64,000 bases of DNA. Source: Planctomycetota bacterium. GTDB taxonomy: Bacteria > Planctomycetota > Planctomycetia > Gemmatales > Gemmataceae. Positions within the stretch are counted from its first letter, which is position 1. The number at the start of each line of letters is the position of its first letter. A model generated the notes under the pieces. That model saw nothing but the letters and a program-made list of their open reading frames with translations. It had not been told where the DNA came from and made no database searches. The stretch spans positions 48,729-112,728 of the forward strand of contig JACPPF010000044.1 in NCBI GenBank assembly GCA_016191165.1. Direction: 5' to 3'. Below, one piece after another: positions 39,077-48,067 of this stretch. Both the position numbers and the translations under genes were made by a program.

Positions 39077-41371
39077 TCAGTCCACAAAAAGAAACTCATT
39101 CCGCCCCAGCAGCGTTCGCGTCAGCGCGGCCCACGCCCGGCTCTCCCGCTCGGCGCGTGGCACGCTCGTCAGCGCGTTTTGATACCGATCTAGAAACGCG
39201 ACCGATTCGCGTGTCTCCTCAGGCGTCGGTGGCCGGGCGAGCGTCAACGTGAACGCCAGCGTCAGACGTTTCTCGGCATCGTTGGCCGCTGCCAGGACTC
39301 GCTTCGCCAGTCCAGCGGCCTGGGCGTGGACGAACGGGTCGTTCATGAAGAAGAGCGCCTGCGTCGGCACTGTCGTCGGCAAGCGGCGCGGGGTGCTCGC
39401 GTTGCTGTCGGGGCCGTCGAAGAGAGCAAGGTAAGGGTGCCGTTTGAGGCGAGGAGTCATCAGGTAGACGCTTCGCTTCGGCGTGTCATAGATCGCGTTG
39501 AACGGGTCGTGCTGGGTGAAGCCCCACTTTTCGACCGGAGGAAACGGATGCGGCCCACCCGGCGTCCGGTCGAGGTTGCCGCCCACGCTGAGCATGGCGT
39601 CGCGGATCGCCTCGGCGTCGAGTCGGCGGCGCGTGAATCGGCCCAGTAGGTGGTTCTCCGGATCGGCCGCGCTGGCCTTCGCATCGCCGCTGCCTTGCTG
39701 GTAAGTCTGAGACAGCATGATCAGGCGGTGCATCGCTTTGACCGACCAGCCGAGGCCGCCGTTTACCTCCGACCCCTTTTCACCTTTGGGACGAGGAGAT
39801 GAAAATCGAACGGCCAGATAATCGAGCAGTTCAGGGTGAGTGGGCCGTTTGCCCCGGGCGCCGAAGTCATTTTCGGTAGCAACAAGGCCGACGCCGAAGT
39901 GGTGCTGCCAGATACGGTTCACCATGACGCGCGGCGTGAGCGGGTTTGATGGCCGAGTGATCCATTCACCAAGCTGGCGCCGGCCGCTGCCGGTTTCGGT
40001 TTTCGGAAGCACGTCACCGCCGAGGATTTCGAGGAACCTGCGAGGCACCTCCGGACCCAACTCACGTGGTTCGCCGCGGATTTGCACTCTCGCGTTCTGC
40101 TGTTTCCCCTCGACCACGGCATAGGCGACCGCAATCGGCCCTTTCGTTTCCTTTGCCTCCTTCGCGGGGACGAGCGGCACCAGGTCGGCTGGCCGCTTCT
40201 TTTCCTCCGATCCGGGGAATGCGTACCGGGTGCTCGCGAAGATGCCATAGAGCGCGTAATAATCCTCGCGCGAGACCGGGTCGTATTTATGGTCGTGGCA
40301 GCGAGCGCAGCCGAGCGTCAGTCCGAGTGTCGCCTGGCCCAGGGTGTCGATCGTGTCCTGGATTGTCAGGTGATGGTAGTTCTGCGGGTCGAATCCGAAT
40401 CGCCGGGAGATGGCGAGGAAACCAGTGGCGATGACCCGGCTGGCGTATTTTTCGCGCGGCCCGGCCGCCGCCAACACGTCGCCGGCGATTTGCTCACGCA
40501 GGAATTCGTCGTACGGCTTGTCCTTGTTGAAACTGTCGATGACATAGTCGCGGTAGAGCCGGGCCTGCGGCACCGGGTAGTCCGCGGTCTCACCAGCGGT
40601 ATCGGCGTACCGGACGACGTCGAGCCAGTGTCGGCCCCAGCGCTCGCCGTAGTGCGGCGAGGCGAGCAGCCGATCGACGACTTTCGAGAATGCCTCGGGC
40701 GAATTGTCAGCGAGAAAGGCGTTGATCTCTTCGGGCGTCGGCGGCAGGCCGATGAGGTCAAAGGTCGCGCGGCGGATCAACGTCCGGCGATCCGCCGGCG
40801 CGGACGGCGAAAGGCCCTTGGCCTGCAGCTTTTGCAGGATGAACGCGTCCACCGGATTGCCAAACCAGGTCTTCGGACCTCCTCGCAAGGCGGAGACAGC
40901 CGAACGTGCGAGGGGCTGGAAGGCCCAGAACTGACGATCCTTGGCGGTGAGACCGCCGGCGCGCACGGCGCCGGCGCCGCCTCCGGGCCAGGGAGCGCCC
41001 AGCGCGACCCATTTCTTGAGCGTGGCGATTTGTTCGGGGGTCAGTTTTCCCTGCGGCGGCATCTTGATTTCGCTTTTCCCGTTCACAACCGCAATGAGCA
41101 GGCTCTTGGCCACGTCCCCAGGAACGACGGCCGGACCACGCTCGCCACCTTGCAGCAGCCACGCCCGGCCATCAAGCCGCAGCGATGATTTCTGCTTCCG
41201 CGAACCGTGGCACTTGAAGCAGGCTTTCGCAAGCACGGGTCGAACCTCGTTTTCGAAGAATCTCGCCACCTCGGCTGACGGCTCCTGACCGACGACGACA
41301 GGTGCCGACGAAAAGGGATTGACGATCAGCAGCGTCATCACGGTCCAGCGAATAGCGTTTCTCGTTTTCAT
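39077..41371 (-). CDS. PSD1 cytochrome-type protein (DUF1549 and DUF1553)
   Basis: 764 residues. A signal peptide begins MKTRNAIRWTVMTLLIVNPF. The cytochrome-like domain holds CFKCHGSRKQKSSLRLDG (CxxCH) near residue 51. DUF1549 follows (DAFILQKLQAKGLSPS, DLIGLPPTPEEINAFLADN, YGERWGRHWLDVVRYADT) and DUF1553 ends the chain (LLDYLAVRF, RRLDAEAIRDAMLSVGGNL, RPPTPEETRESVAFLDRY). These planctomycete-specific secreted proteins pair with DUF1501 and are suspected to work in polysaccharide or sulfated sugar breakdown; no reaction is proven. The normal DUF1501 neighbour lies 1.3 kb downstream, behind hicBA. Confidence 0.92.
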   Translation of the reverse strand: MKTRNAIRWTVMTLLIVNPFSSAPVVVGQEPSAEVARFFENEVRPVLAKACFKCHGSRKQKSSLRLDGRAWLLQGGERGPAVVPGDVAKSLLIAVVNGKSEIKMPPQGKLTPEQIATLKKWVALGAPWPGGGAGAVRAGGLTAKDRQFWAFQPLARSAVSALRGGPKTWFGNPVDAFILQKLQAKGLSPSAPADRRTLIRRATFDLIGLPPTPEEINAFLADNSPEAFSKVVDRLLASPHYGERWGRHWLDVVRYADTAGETADYPVPQARLYRDYVIDSFNKDKPYDEFLREQIAGDVLAAAGPREKYASRVIATGFLAISRRFGFDPQNYHHLTIQDTIDTLGQATLGLTLGCARCHDHKYDPVSREDYYALYGIFASTRYAFPGSEEKKRPADLVPLVPAKEAKETKGPIAVAYAVVEGKQQNARVQIRGEPRELGPEVPRRFLEILGGDVLPKTETGSGRRQLGEWITRPSNPLTPRVMVNRIWQHHFGVGLVATENDFGARGKRPTHPELLDYLAVRFSSPRPKGEKGSEVNGGLGWSVKAMHRLIMLSQTYQQGSGDAKASAADPENHLLGRFTRRRLDAEAIRDAMLSVGGNLDRTPGGPHPFPPVEKWGFTQHDPFNAIYDTPKRSVYLMTPRLKRHPYLALFDGPDSNASTPRRLPTTVPTQALFFMNDPFVHAQAAGLAKRVLAAANDAEKRLTLAFTLTLARPPTPEETRESVAFLDRYQNALTSVPRAERESRAWAALTRTLLGRNEFLFVD

Positions 41372-41671
41372 TCTTTTTGACGATGTAAACCATTCTACTT
41401 AGCCGCGGGGCACGCCCCCCCCCGGCTAGATGGGCGCCAGCGGTCATTCGGCGTCTGGTCAAGACCCGCCGGGCCGTGCATCCCGATTCGGCCTGATTCA
41501 CCGCCGGGACACGCCCGGCGGCTCGCCGTTGGTTCGTTACACTATAAGCGATCAATTTGAGCCAGACCAGAAATTAATCCACGGCGGTTTGGTAGACACA
41601 AGGTGAAAGTGGCGGTCGCTCGAGATTATTGTCAGACGACCTGGGCGAAAAAAATTTCGTTGCTGCAAACG
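41372..41671. other. 300-bp gap with two GC-rich palindromes
   Basis: No gene is convincing here; the plus frame 41603-41911 is antisense to the next gene. Two hairpins are visible: TAGCCG...CGGCTA at 41400-41428, and CGCCGGG/CCCGGCG at 41502-41520 with a five-base loop. They add to the window's palindrome set. Confidence 0.5.
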
Positions 41672-42016
41672 CTAGGCGGAGTCCCGGCCCTCCGTCGGGC
41701 CGGTTTCGGCGAGGTTATTGACCTCGTCCAGCAATTTTCTGACATTCGCCCGGTTTTTGCCCCAGTCGATACACTGAGTCGGCAACGCACAGCTGCTGGT
41801 GACAGACATCCCGCCATCGGGAAAAAACTCGACAATCACCCGTTCACCCCAGGACCAAAAGTTCACACTGGTCGCCGCTGTAACCTTCCTTTTCGACTTG
41901 TCTCGGATTGACCATCCGAGTGATTGGATTGCCTGGATTACCGAATCGCGCAACTCAGCCCCATGGCCAAGATCGTCAATCTCCTCCGTGTGGTACGCCG
42001 GAAAGCCGAATGCCAT
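41672..42016 (-). CDS. Small protein of unknown function
   Basis: 114 residues. GAGGTG lies five bases before ATG 42016. The sequence has a well-formed alternating pattern (SWGERVIVEFFPDGGMSVTS) and ends with NVRKLLDEVNNLAETG. I read it as a small alpha/beta or PH-like protein, similar in pattern to planctomycete small proteins. No signal or membrane helix. It stands alone between palindromes and the tRNA-Lys region. The true function is unknown to me. Confidence 0.55.
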   Translation of the reverse strand: MAFGFPAYHTEEIDDLGHGAELRDSVIQAIQSLGWSIRDKSKRKVTAATSVNFWSWGERVIVEFFPDGGMSVTSSCALPTQCIDWGKNRANVRKLLDEVNNLAETGPTEGRDSA

Positions 42017-42056
42017 TGAACACCTCGGCCGTGTAGGAAGTGCAAAGGAAAAAAAT

Positions 42057-42180
42057 CAATCACCCGCTTTATTGATGGGGTCCATGTTCGTATGTGATTT
42101 TTCAAGCCAAATTCCGAGGATATTGACGAACTTCGCTCCTGATTCCGAAGCCCACCCCATCAATAAAGCGGGTGATTGAA
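42057..42180. mobile_element. 124-bp element with perfect 26-bp terminal inverted repeats
   Basis: Bases 42057-42082 and 42155-42180 are exact reverse complements; runs of six or seven A flank both ends. The 72-base centre is AT-rich and non-coding. It lies directly beside tRNA-Lys, just past the tRNA 3' end. It has the shape of a MITE or a long-stem RNA and is unrelated in sequence to the element at 25765. Confidence 0.65.
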
Positions 42181-42186
42181 AAAAAT

Positions 42187-42259
42187 GCGCTCGTTGGGAA
42201 TCGAACCCAAGACCCCAGCATTAAAAGTGCCGTGCTCTACCAGCTGAGCTACGAGCGCA
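42187..42259 (-). tRNA. tRNA-Lys (anticodon UUU)
   Basis: The minus strand folds as a full cloverleaf of 73 bases: acceptor GCGCTCG/CGAGCGC, D arm GCTCAGCTGGTAGAGC, anticodon stem CGGCA/TGCTG with loop CTTTTAA, T arm TTGGG-TTCGATT-CCCAA, and discriminator A. CCA is not encoded. The flanking element at 42057-42180 starts eight bases past its 3' end. Confidence 0.95.
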
Positions 42260-42468
42260 AACCTTGGTTTTTTCAACACTTACTTGACGCTTCCGTTTCG
42301 ATCCCTGCAATACGGACAGCCGTTTTGACAACCGTTTTTTGGAAATAGGTATAAAAACGTACCCTTCCTGAATCCTCATTTCGAGTTGCCTGACGACTGA
42401 AAAAAGTGCCTATCGGATCGTACCCGATAGGCGGTCGTCGCGGCGAACCCAGTGTAGGAGCGAACGCC

Positions 42469-42842
42469 ATGACGAGGACTCATTCTATGCCGCGCGGCCG
42501 CCGCCGCAAGCCTCAATCCGTGAAGCCCTCCAAAGACTTGCCATTTACCAGTCACCCATCTGGCCGATGGTGCAAGAAGGTACTCGGCAAAATTCACTAC
42601 TTAAAAAAAATTGCAGAAAACGACAACGGAATGTCGGCGTCAGTCGCGCTTGAAAAGTGGCTCTAAGAGAAGGACGAGCTACTCGCGGGACGTGTGCCCG
42701 GTGGCCGCCAGGAAGAACGCCACGCGCCAACGCTCCGCTAACTATACGACGAATTTTGCGTCACAAAAGCAAACCTGCGCGACGTTGGCGAGCTTGCGCC
42801 GCACACCTGGGACGCCTATCATCGCGTCCTGCAACGGCGATT
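42469..42842 (+). pseudogene. Relic of a planctomycete integrase (N-terminal part), two stop codons
   Basis: One frame reads LPFTSHPSGRWCKKVLGKIH..., then ALEKWL, a TAA stop, EKDELLAGRVPGG..., a second TAA, and LYDEFCVTKANLRDVGELAP.... These pieces match in order the N-terminus common to tyrosine recombinases of Planctomycetes ('GRW.KK..GK.HYFG', 'EKD.LLAGR', 'L...FL..K....GE..P.T'). The catalytic domain is gone. It lies upstream of tRNA-Lys, a frequent integration site. The 57-aa gene on the other strand begins where the relic fades. Confidence 0.7.
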
Positions 42843-42875
42843 GCCTCCAAGACATCGACTTGCGCCGCAACAACG

Positions 42876-43049
42876 TCAATCCCTTCGGTCGTCATCCTCC
42901 TGCGGCGGATCGCGCCGCGTCGACCGGTTTTTGCTCACTAGCAGCGGAATAACCACTGCCGTGGCAACGATCAGCAAGAACATCCCAGAGCAAACCCCCA
43001 GACAGACAAGCTCCCCCCAACCAACGCCGAATAGTGCAAACAACATCAT
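42876..43049 (-). CDS. 57-aa single-pass membrane protein, family member 2
   Basis: A short frame starting ATG 43049, with GGGAGG five bases before it. MMLFALFGVGWGELVCLGVC is followed by SGMFLLIVATAVVIPLLV, one or two hydrophobic stretches, and then SKNRSTRRDPPQEDDDRRD. The charged tail KNRS..RD.P.ED recurs in the 46-aa protein at 36026-36166. I do not know its role. It sits between the integrase relic and two small genes. Confidence 0.65.
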   Translation of the reverse strand: MMLFALFGVGWGELVCLGVCSGMFLLIVATAVVIPLLVSKNRSTRRDPPQEDDDRRD

Positions 43050-43094
43050 TTCGCCCTCCCGGTTTGAGCTTAAACGCCTCGTTTTCGGATAGCG

Positions 43095-43328
43095 TCAGGA
43101 TGCCTTTCCTATCGCTTGAACGGCCGCCTTGGGCAGTTCAATGGCGACGAAGTAATCTCGTGGATAAAGATAATCATCGCCGGATTCATCCACGATACGG
43201 ACCAGTTTCTTCACGGCAGCCTGCGCGTCCGGAAGCTCCTGGTAAATTTTTCGCACTTCAAGCGACACCGGGTAAGCGTCGTTCTTGACACAGAGCAAGA
43301 ATTGGTCGGATGCGTTTTTCTTTTTCAT
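43095..43328 (-). CDS. Small protein of unknown function (VDESGDDYLYP family)
   Basis: 77 residues. The start is ATG 43328, one base after the TGA of the upstream gene, so the two are translationally coupled; the open frame to 43664 is not coding. The sequence FLLCVKNDAYPVSLEVRKIYQ and RIVDESGDDYLYPRDYFVAIE has a compact, well-ordered look like many small planctomycete proteins. It has no signal or membrane helix. Function unknown. Confidence 0.7.
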   Translation of the reverse strand: MKKKNASDQFLLCVKNDAYPVSLEVRKIYQELPDAQAAVKKLVRIVDESGDDYLYPRDYFVAIELPKAAVQAIGKAS

Positions 43329-43329
43329 T

Positions 43330-43566
43330 TCATGGATCCAGAATTCGTTTGATTTTGATTTCCTTGCGACCAATGCCATGGGCTTCATACCAATGTACTT
43401 CCGCTTCGCAAACCGATCCGTCGGCAAATCGGACTTTCGCAATCCCTTTTCGTTTTCGCCAGCGTCCGGCGCCGTAAACTCGGCGCAATCGCGGAAGCTC
43501 CCGGATGGAACTGCCGACCGCAAAGGTTTCGATACGGGTGATTTCCCCGACGATGTCAAAATCCAT
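43330..43566 (-). CDS. Small protein of unknown function (HWYEAHGIGRKE family)
   Basis: 78 residues, first of a two-gene unit with 43095-43328. AAGGGA lies about nine bases before ATG 43566. The C-terminal half, GIAKVRFADGSVCEAEVHWYEAHGIGRKEIKIKRIL, is strongly patterned with alternating beta strands. This pair order is one I associate with Planctomycetes and some cyanobacteria, but I cannot name a domain. Small coupled pairs are often toxin-antitoxin systems; this is a guess only. Confidence 0.7.
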   Translation of the reverse strand: MDFDIVGEITRIETFAVGSSIRELPRLRRVYGAGRWRKRKGIAKVRFADGSVCEAEVHWYEAHGIGRKEIKIKRILDP

Positions 43567-43701
43567 CTGCGATTCCCTTTTCCCGCCACCGGATCAGGCG
43601 ATACCGGACCTGCATCAGGCACCTGCGCCGATGTCATTCTCCGACATTTTTTGCGGCCTATCAAGTGATTCCTTCAAATGGGGTTATTCATCCGCGTCTA
43701 C

Positions 43702-46700
43702 CTAAGCAAACCAATCCTGCAACGCCTTCACCGTCAACTCGCCGGCGCGCAAGGCCTTGCACGCCTCGACGGCAGCTTCCGCGGCGGCGAGCGTCGTTAT
43801 GCTCGTGACGCGGTTCATCACCGCGGACGCGCGGATCTTGCCCTCGTCGGTGCGGGCGCCCTTGCCCGACGGCGTGTTGATGACCAGGTCGACCTGGCCG
43901 TTTTTCATATGGTCGATCAGGTTTGGCCGGCCCTCTTGCAGCTTGCAAATCTCCTGCACCTCAATTCCCGCCGTCCGCAATGCCTTGGCGGTGCCGCGCG
44001 TGGAGAGGATGCGATAGCCGAGTTCCACCAGAGATCGCGCAATGGCGAGCGCGTCCGGCTTGTCGCGGTCGTTCACGCTGATGAACACCGTGCCCTTCAT
44101 CGGCAACGCGCTGTTGGCGGCGATCTGGCTTTTCGCGAACGCCATCGGGAACGTTTCCGCAATCCCCATGACCTCGCCGGTGGAACGCATTTCGGGGCCG
44201 AGGATGATGTCCACACCCGGGAATTTGTTGAAAGGGAAGACGCTCTCCTTGACGGAAAAATGCGTCGGCACGACTTCGGCGTGAACGCCCAGTTCGTCGA
44301 GTGTCTTGCCCGCCATGATGAGAGAGGCGATTTTCGCGAGCGGGACGTTGGTCGCCTTGGCGACGAACGGGACCGTGCGGCTGGCGCGGGGGTTGACTTC
44401 CAGAACATGCACGGTCCAGCCCGAGGAGCCTGAAGGCTCGCTTCGCTCGCCATCGGGCTTCGTCCGTCCCCGGATTCCGGTCACGGCGAACTGCACGTTC
44501 ATCAACCCCTTGACCTTGAGTTCCATGGCCATGGCTTTGGTCTGGCGTTTGATTTCTTCGACCACGTCGCCAGGCAAACTGTAGGGCGGGATGACACAGG
44601 CGGAGTCGCCGGAGTGAACCCCCGCCTCCTCGATGTGCTGCATGACGCCGCCGATGATCGAGCGGATCCCGTCGGCCAGGCAATCGACATCGACCTCGAT
44701 CGCCTGTTCGAGAAATTGATCCACCAGGATCGGTTTGCCGGCGGAAACCTCGATCGCCTGGTTGACGAAGGTTTTCATGCGCTCTTCGTCGTAGACGATT
44801 TCCATCGCTCGCCCGCCGAGCACGTAGCTGGGGCGGACGAGAACCGGATAACCCATTTCGCGCGCGGCAAAGACGGCGCCCTGAAGATCGCGCACGATTC
44901 GATTGTCCGGCTGCGTCAGGCCGAGGCGACTGGCCATCTCGCCAAAGCGCTTGCGATCCTCGGCCATGTCGATCGAATCGACGCTGGTGCCGATGATCGG
45001 CGCGCCGGCCGCCTCGAGCGCCTTGGCGAGGTTGAGCGGCGTTTGCCCGCCGAACTGCACGATCAATCCTTTTGGCTTGACGCGGTCGCAGATATTGAGA
45101 ACGTCCTCCGTTGTGAGCGGTTCAAAGAAAAGATGATCGCTCGTGTCGTAATCGGTGGATACCGTTTCCGGGTTCGAGTTCACCATGACGGTTTCAAAAC
45201 CGGCCTCGCGCAGGGCAAACGCGGCATGGCAGCAACAGTAATCAAACTCGATGCCCTGGCCGATGCGGTTTGGCCCGCCGCCCAGGATCATGATGCGGTC
45301 CTTGCCCTCTTGTGCGGGGCGGGTTTCATCTTCAGCCGCTTGCGGCTTGGCGCTCGCGAGTTCGCCTGCGGGCGCCAAGCCGCAAGCGGCGAACGGGCGT
45401 TCATACGTCGAGTAGTAGTATGGTGTATACGCCTCGAACTCCGCCGCGCAGGTGTCCACGAGCTTGAAGACGGCCTCGATGCCACGCGCTTTGCGTTCGG
45501 CGCGAACCGCTGGCTCGCTGGTGTTCCAAAGGTGAGCCAGCTGCCGATCGGCGAAACCGTGCTGCTTGGCTTCCCAGAGCAGGTCATCACTGGCTGTTTC
45601 CAGCGCCGGGCAGGCTCGCAGCTTTTCTTCGACGTCGATGATGTCTTTGATGTTGTTGAGAAACCACGGGTCGATCTTGCTGCGCCGGTGAATCTCCTCG
45701 GTCGAAAGGCCCAGCTTGAACGCAAAGCGGACATGCCAGATACGGTCCACGTTGGGTGTGGCCAGGGACTTCATGATTTCGTCGACCGGCGGTTGAGCGG
45801 GGGTACCCCAACTATCCTTGGAGTCGCAGCCCAGCCCGAAACGCCCGGTTTCCAGGCCGCGCAAGGCTTTTTGAAGCGACTCCTTGAACGTGCGGCCAAT
45901 CGCCATCGTCTCGCCGACCGACTTCATCTGCGTGGTCAAAGTGGGATCGGCATCGGGAAACTTCTCGAACGCCCAGCGTGGAATCTTGGTGACGACATAG
46001 TCGATGGTCGGCTCGAAGCAGGCCGACGGTCCGAAAAAGGTGTCAGGACCCTTTTCCGATGAAAAGGGTCCTGACACCTTTTTCGGCCTGGGAGTGGTGA
46101 TGTCGTTTTTCAACTCATCCAGCCGATAGCCGACCGCCAGCTTGGCGGCGATCTTCGCGATTGGAAAGCCGGTCGCTTTCGACGCCAGGGCGCTCGATCG
46201 GCTCACGCGCGGGTTCATCTCGATGACGATCATGCGGCCGGTCTGGGGATCGGTGGCAAACTGGATGTTGCTGCCGCCGGTCTCGACGCCGATCTCGCGG
46301 ATGATCTTGAGCGCCGCATCGCGCATGCGCTGGTATTCCTTGTCGGTCAATGTCTGCGCCGGCGCGACGGTGATCGAATCGCCCGTGTGAACGCCCATCG
46401 GGTCGAGGTTCTCAATCGAGCAGATGATGACGACGTTGTCGGCGTGGTCGCGCATCACCTCCAGCTCGAATTCCTTCCAGCCGATCACCGATTCTTCAAT
46501 CAGCACCTCGGTGGTCGGAGAAAGGTCGAGCCCGCGGCTGACCAGATCGGTGTATTCCTCGCGGTTGTAGGCGATGCCGCCGCCGGTCCCGCCCAGCGTG
46601 AAACTGGGGCGAATCACGCACGGCAAACCGACCTGATCGCGAATCTCCAGGGCGTTGATCAGCGTCGTCACCACGTAACTTTTGGGCACGTCCAGGCCGA

Positions 46701-47115
46701 TCTTGAGCATCGCTTCCTTGAACTTTTGGCGGTTCTCAGCCTTGTCAATCACGTCCGCACGTGCGCCAATCATTTCGACGCCAAACTTTTCCAGCACGCC
46801 ATGCCGGTAGAGGTCCATGGCCGTGTTGAGCCCGGTCTGTCCGCCCAGCGTTGGTAGAAGAGCGTCGGGACGTTCTTTTTCGATGATCCTGGCGACGACC
46901 TCCCAGGTGATCGGCTCCACATAGGTGCGGTCGGCCGTACCCGGGTCGGTCATGATCGTCGCGGGATTGGAATTGACGAGAACAACGGTGTAGCCCTCTT
47001 CACGGAGAGCCTTGCACGCCTGGGTGCCGGAATAGTCAAACTCGCAGGCCTGGCCGATGATGATGGGGCCCGAACCGATGAGGAGAATCTTCTTGAGGTC
47101 GGTACGCTTTGGCAT
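43702..47115 (-). CDS. carB: Carbamoyl-phosphate synthase large chain with three in-frame insertions
   Basis: 1137 residues from ATG 47115; the frame upstream to 47169 is ignored. The enzyme makes carbamoyl phosphate for arginine and pyrimidine synthesis. Both halves are complete: [21 protein letters not shown] and [33 protein letters not shown] and [36 protein letters not shown] and [19 protein letters not shown]. The usual length is about 1070-1080, so about 60 residues are extra. They lie in three places, at about residues 343-362, 573-595 and 883-900, each of them encoded at a palindromic DNA repeat. Confidence 0.96.
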   Translation of the reverse strand: MPKRTDLKKILLIGSGPIIIGQACEFDYSGTQACKALREEGYTVVLVNSNPATIMTDPGTADRTYVEPITWEVVARIIEKERPDALLPTLGGQTGLNTAMDLYRHGVLEKFGVEMIGARADVIDKAENRQKFKEAMLKIGLDVPKSYVVTTLINALEIRDQVGLPCVIRPSFTLGGTGGGIAYNREEYTDLVSRGLDLSPTTEVLIEESVIGWKEFELEVMRDHADNVVIICSIENLDPMGVHTGDSITVAPAQTLTDKEYQRMRDAALKIIREIGVETGGSNIQFATDPQTGRMIVIEMNPRVSRSSALASKATGFPIAKIAAKLAVGYRLDELKNDITTPRPKKVSGPFSSEKGPDTFFGPSACFEPTIDYVVTKIPRWAFEKFPDADPTLTTQMKSVGETMAIGRTFKESLQKALRGLETGRFGLGCDSKDSWGTPAQPPVDEIMKSLATPNVDRIWHVRFAFKLGLSTEEIHRRSKIDPWFLNNIKDIIDVEEKLRACPALETASDDLLWEAKQHGFADRQLAHLWNTSEPAVRAERKARGIEAVFKLVDTCAAEFEAYTPYYYSTYERPFAACGLAPAGELASAKPQAAEDETRPAQEGKDRIMILGGGPNRIGQGIEFDYCCCHAAFALREAGFETVMVNSNPETVSTDYDTSDHLFFEPLTTEDVLNICDRVKPKGLIVQFGGQTPLNLAKALEAAGAPIIGTSVDSIDMAEDRKRFGEMASRLGLTQPDNRIVRDLQGAVFAAREMGYPVLVRPSYVLGGRAMEIVYDEERMKTFVNQAIEVSAGKPILVDQFLEQAIEVDVDCLADGIRSIIGGVMQHIEEAGVHSGDSACVIPPYSLPGDVVEEIKRQTKAMAMELKVKGLMNVQFAVTGIRGRTKPDGERSEPSGSSGWTVHVLEVNPRASRTVPFVAKATNVPLAKIASLIMAGKTLDELGVHAEVVPTHFSVKESVFPFNKFPGVDIILGPEMRSTGEVMGIAETFPMAFAKSQIAANSALPMKGTVFISVNDRDKPDALAIARSLVELGYRILSTRGTAKALRTAGIEVQEICKLQEGRPNLIDHMKNGQVDLVINTPSGKGARTDEGKIRASAVMNRVTSITTLAAAEAAVEACKALRAGELTVKALQDWFA
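44418..44459. repeat. Palindromic repeat 3 in carB
   Basis: AGCCCGA (44418-44424) and TCGGGCT (44453-44459) pair, with an inner GAGCC/GGCTC stem and CTCGCTTCGCTCGCC. It gives the extra segment [15 protein letters not shown] between FAVTG and [12 protein letters not shown], where other CarB proteins have only a short loop. Less perfect than the other two. Confidence 0.55.
45335..45390. repeat. Palindromic repeat 2 in carB
   Basis: Arms 45335-45353 and 45372-45390 are exact reverse complements over 19 bases, with an 18-base loop. It encodes the extra [19 protein letters not shown] after YYYSTYE, in the linker between the two CarB halves. The protein reads in frame without a stop. Confidence 0.85.
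46031..46086. repeat. Palindromic repeat 1 in carB (26-bp perfect hairpin)
   Basis: Arms 46031-46056 and 46061-46086 are exact reverse complements around CGAT. It encodes [20 protein letters not shown] between NDIT and FEPTIDYVV, which are near neighbours in other CarB proteins. The arm AAAAAGGTGTCAGGACCC resembles palindromes often called REP elements; I recall this but could not verify it. Confidence 0.9.
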
Positions 47116-47230
47116 TCGTGACGGTATCCTTGGCGACGCTTGCGGCGTGCCAAAACTGCCAGGCCGCAAGCGGCTGGGCCGAGTCGGCGCAAAAAAACTT
47201 AAGGATACTATCGGGGAATGCAGCGCAGCG

Positions 47231-47848
47231 TCAAGGGTGCGCGACCAGGCGACGCCCGGTTGGAATGGCCAGGACTTTTTTGGCGGCGTGCGGCGGACGA
47301 TAGGCGGTCAGAAAGTCGCGCACATCCTGATGGTCATCGAGCATGGTGTAACCCATCAGCCGCATCTCGGCGAGGGCCTGCGCGTTGGTCCAGCCCTGGT
47401 AGTCCATTCGAAAAACGGCGCACATGGCTCCCGTGCGGTGGATGCCCGCGAAGCAATGGACGAGAACCGGATAGTTGGCGGGATCGTCCATCACCGCGCG
47501 AAACTCCTTGATGCCAATCTCGGCGGGCACCTCCCCCGTGGCGTCTGGCGCCCAGGAGCGATAGGGAATCCGCTCGAACCGGAAGCCACGGACGTGAGTC
47601 CATTCCTCTTCCGCCTGATCACGGTCGCTGTCTCCGTCGCGCAAACTGATGATCGTCTTGATCCCGTACTGCGAAACAATCTGACGCAAACGCGGCACCG
47701 AGAGCTGGCCACTGCGATAAAGAACCCCGGACTCGACCACGCGGAAGTTGCGGAACTCCCGGCTCTTTTGGCGCTGATACGCTAGGGGCGCCGCGATCAT
47801 GAAAAGGACGATCAAGAGTCCGAAGAGGAACGAAAAAAGCGTCCGCAT
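47231..47848 (-). CDS. Membrane-anchored dual-specificity/tyrosine phosphatase
   Basis: 205 residues. One N-terminal helix ([21 protein letters not shown]) anchors it, with the catalytic domain probably outside. The phosphatase loop is [15 protein letters not shown], matching HCxxGxxRT with nucleophile cysteine and arginine. The general acid aspartate is likely in the [10 protein letters not shown] loop. Substrate unknown: phosphoprotein or phosphoinositide-like. It is 115 bases downstream of the carB start on the same strand and may have its own promoter. Confidence 0.85.
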   Translation of the reverse strand: MRTLFSFLFGLLIVLFMIAAPLAYQRQKSREFRNFRVVESGVLYRSGQLSVPRLRQIVSQYGIKTIISLRDGDSDRDQAEEEWTHVRGFRFERIPYRSWAPDATGEVPAEIGIKEFRAVMDDPANYPVLVHCFAGIHRTGAMCAVFRMDYQGWTNAQALAEMRLMGYTMLDDHQDVRDFLTAYRPPHAAKKVLAIPTGRRLVAHP

Positions 47849-48067
47849 GGCGGTTCCTTCCCAGGTTAAGGCTTTCCAGTTGCGGCGAGTTTAACATTTA
47901 CCCGAATTTGGCGAAAGGCGTAAACGGCTCCGATTTTATGCTCCGTGCCTTCCCAGCTTTTGCCTTTTCGCCAGGATTGGCATTCACGTCAGGTTGTCCG
48001 CGTTACCGATCCGACACCTATCCTTTTCATTCCCGCGTTCTCGGCCCTCGCTTGGGGTAGCCCCGTC

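Noticed and set aside
41603..41911. A 102-residue plus frame
   Set aside because: It is antisense to the better-supported 114-aa gene with a ribosome-binding site.
42273..42470. Small minus frames between tRNA-Lys and the integrase relic
   Set aside because: Composition and lack of a ribosome-binding site do not support coding; the region has only a small CCTATCGG/CCGATAGG hairpin.
42187..43600. attL/attR-like duplicates of the tRNA-Lys 3' end
   Set aside because: I found no second copy of the tRNA 3' end in the window, so an intact integrated element is not claimed.
47945..48067. N-terminal extension of the methyltransferase to GTG 47945
   Set aside because: The added 41 residues look non-coding and the methyltransferase pattern begins at MDDTKLAFG.
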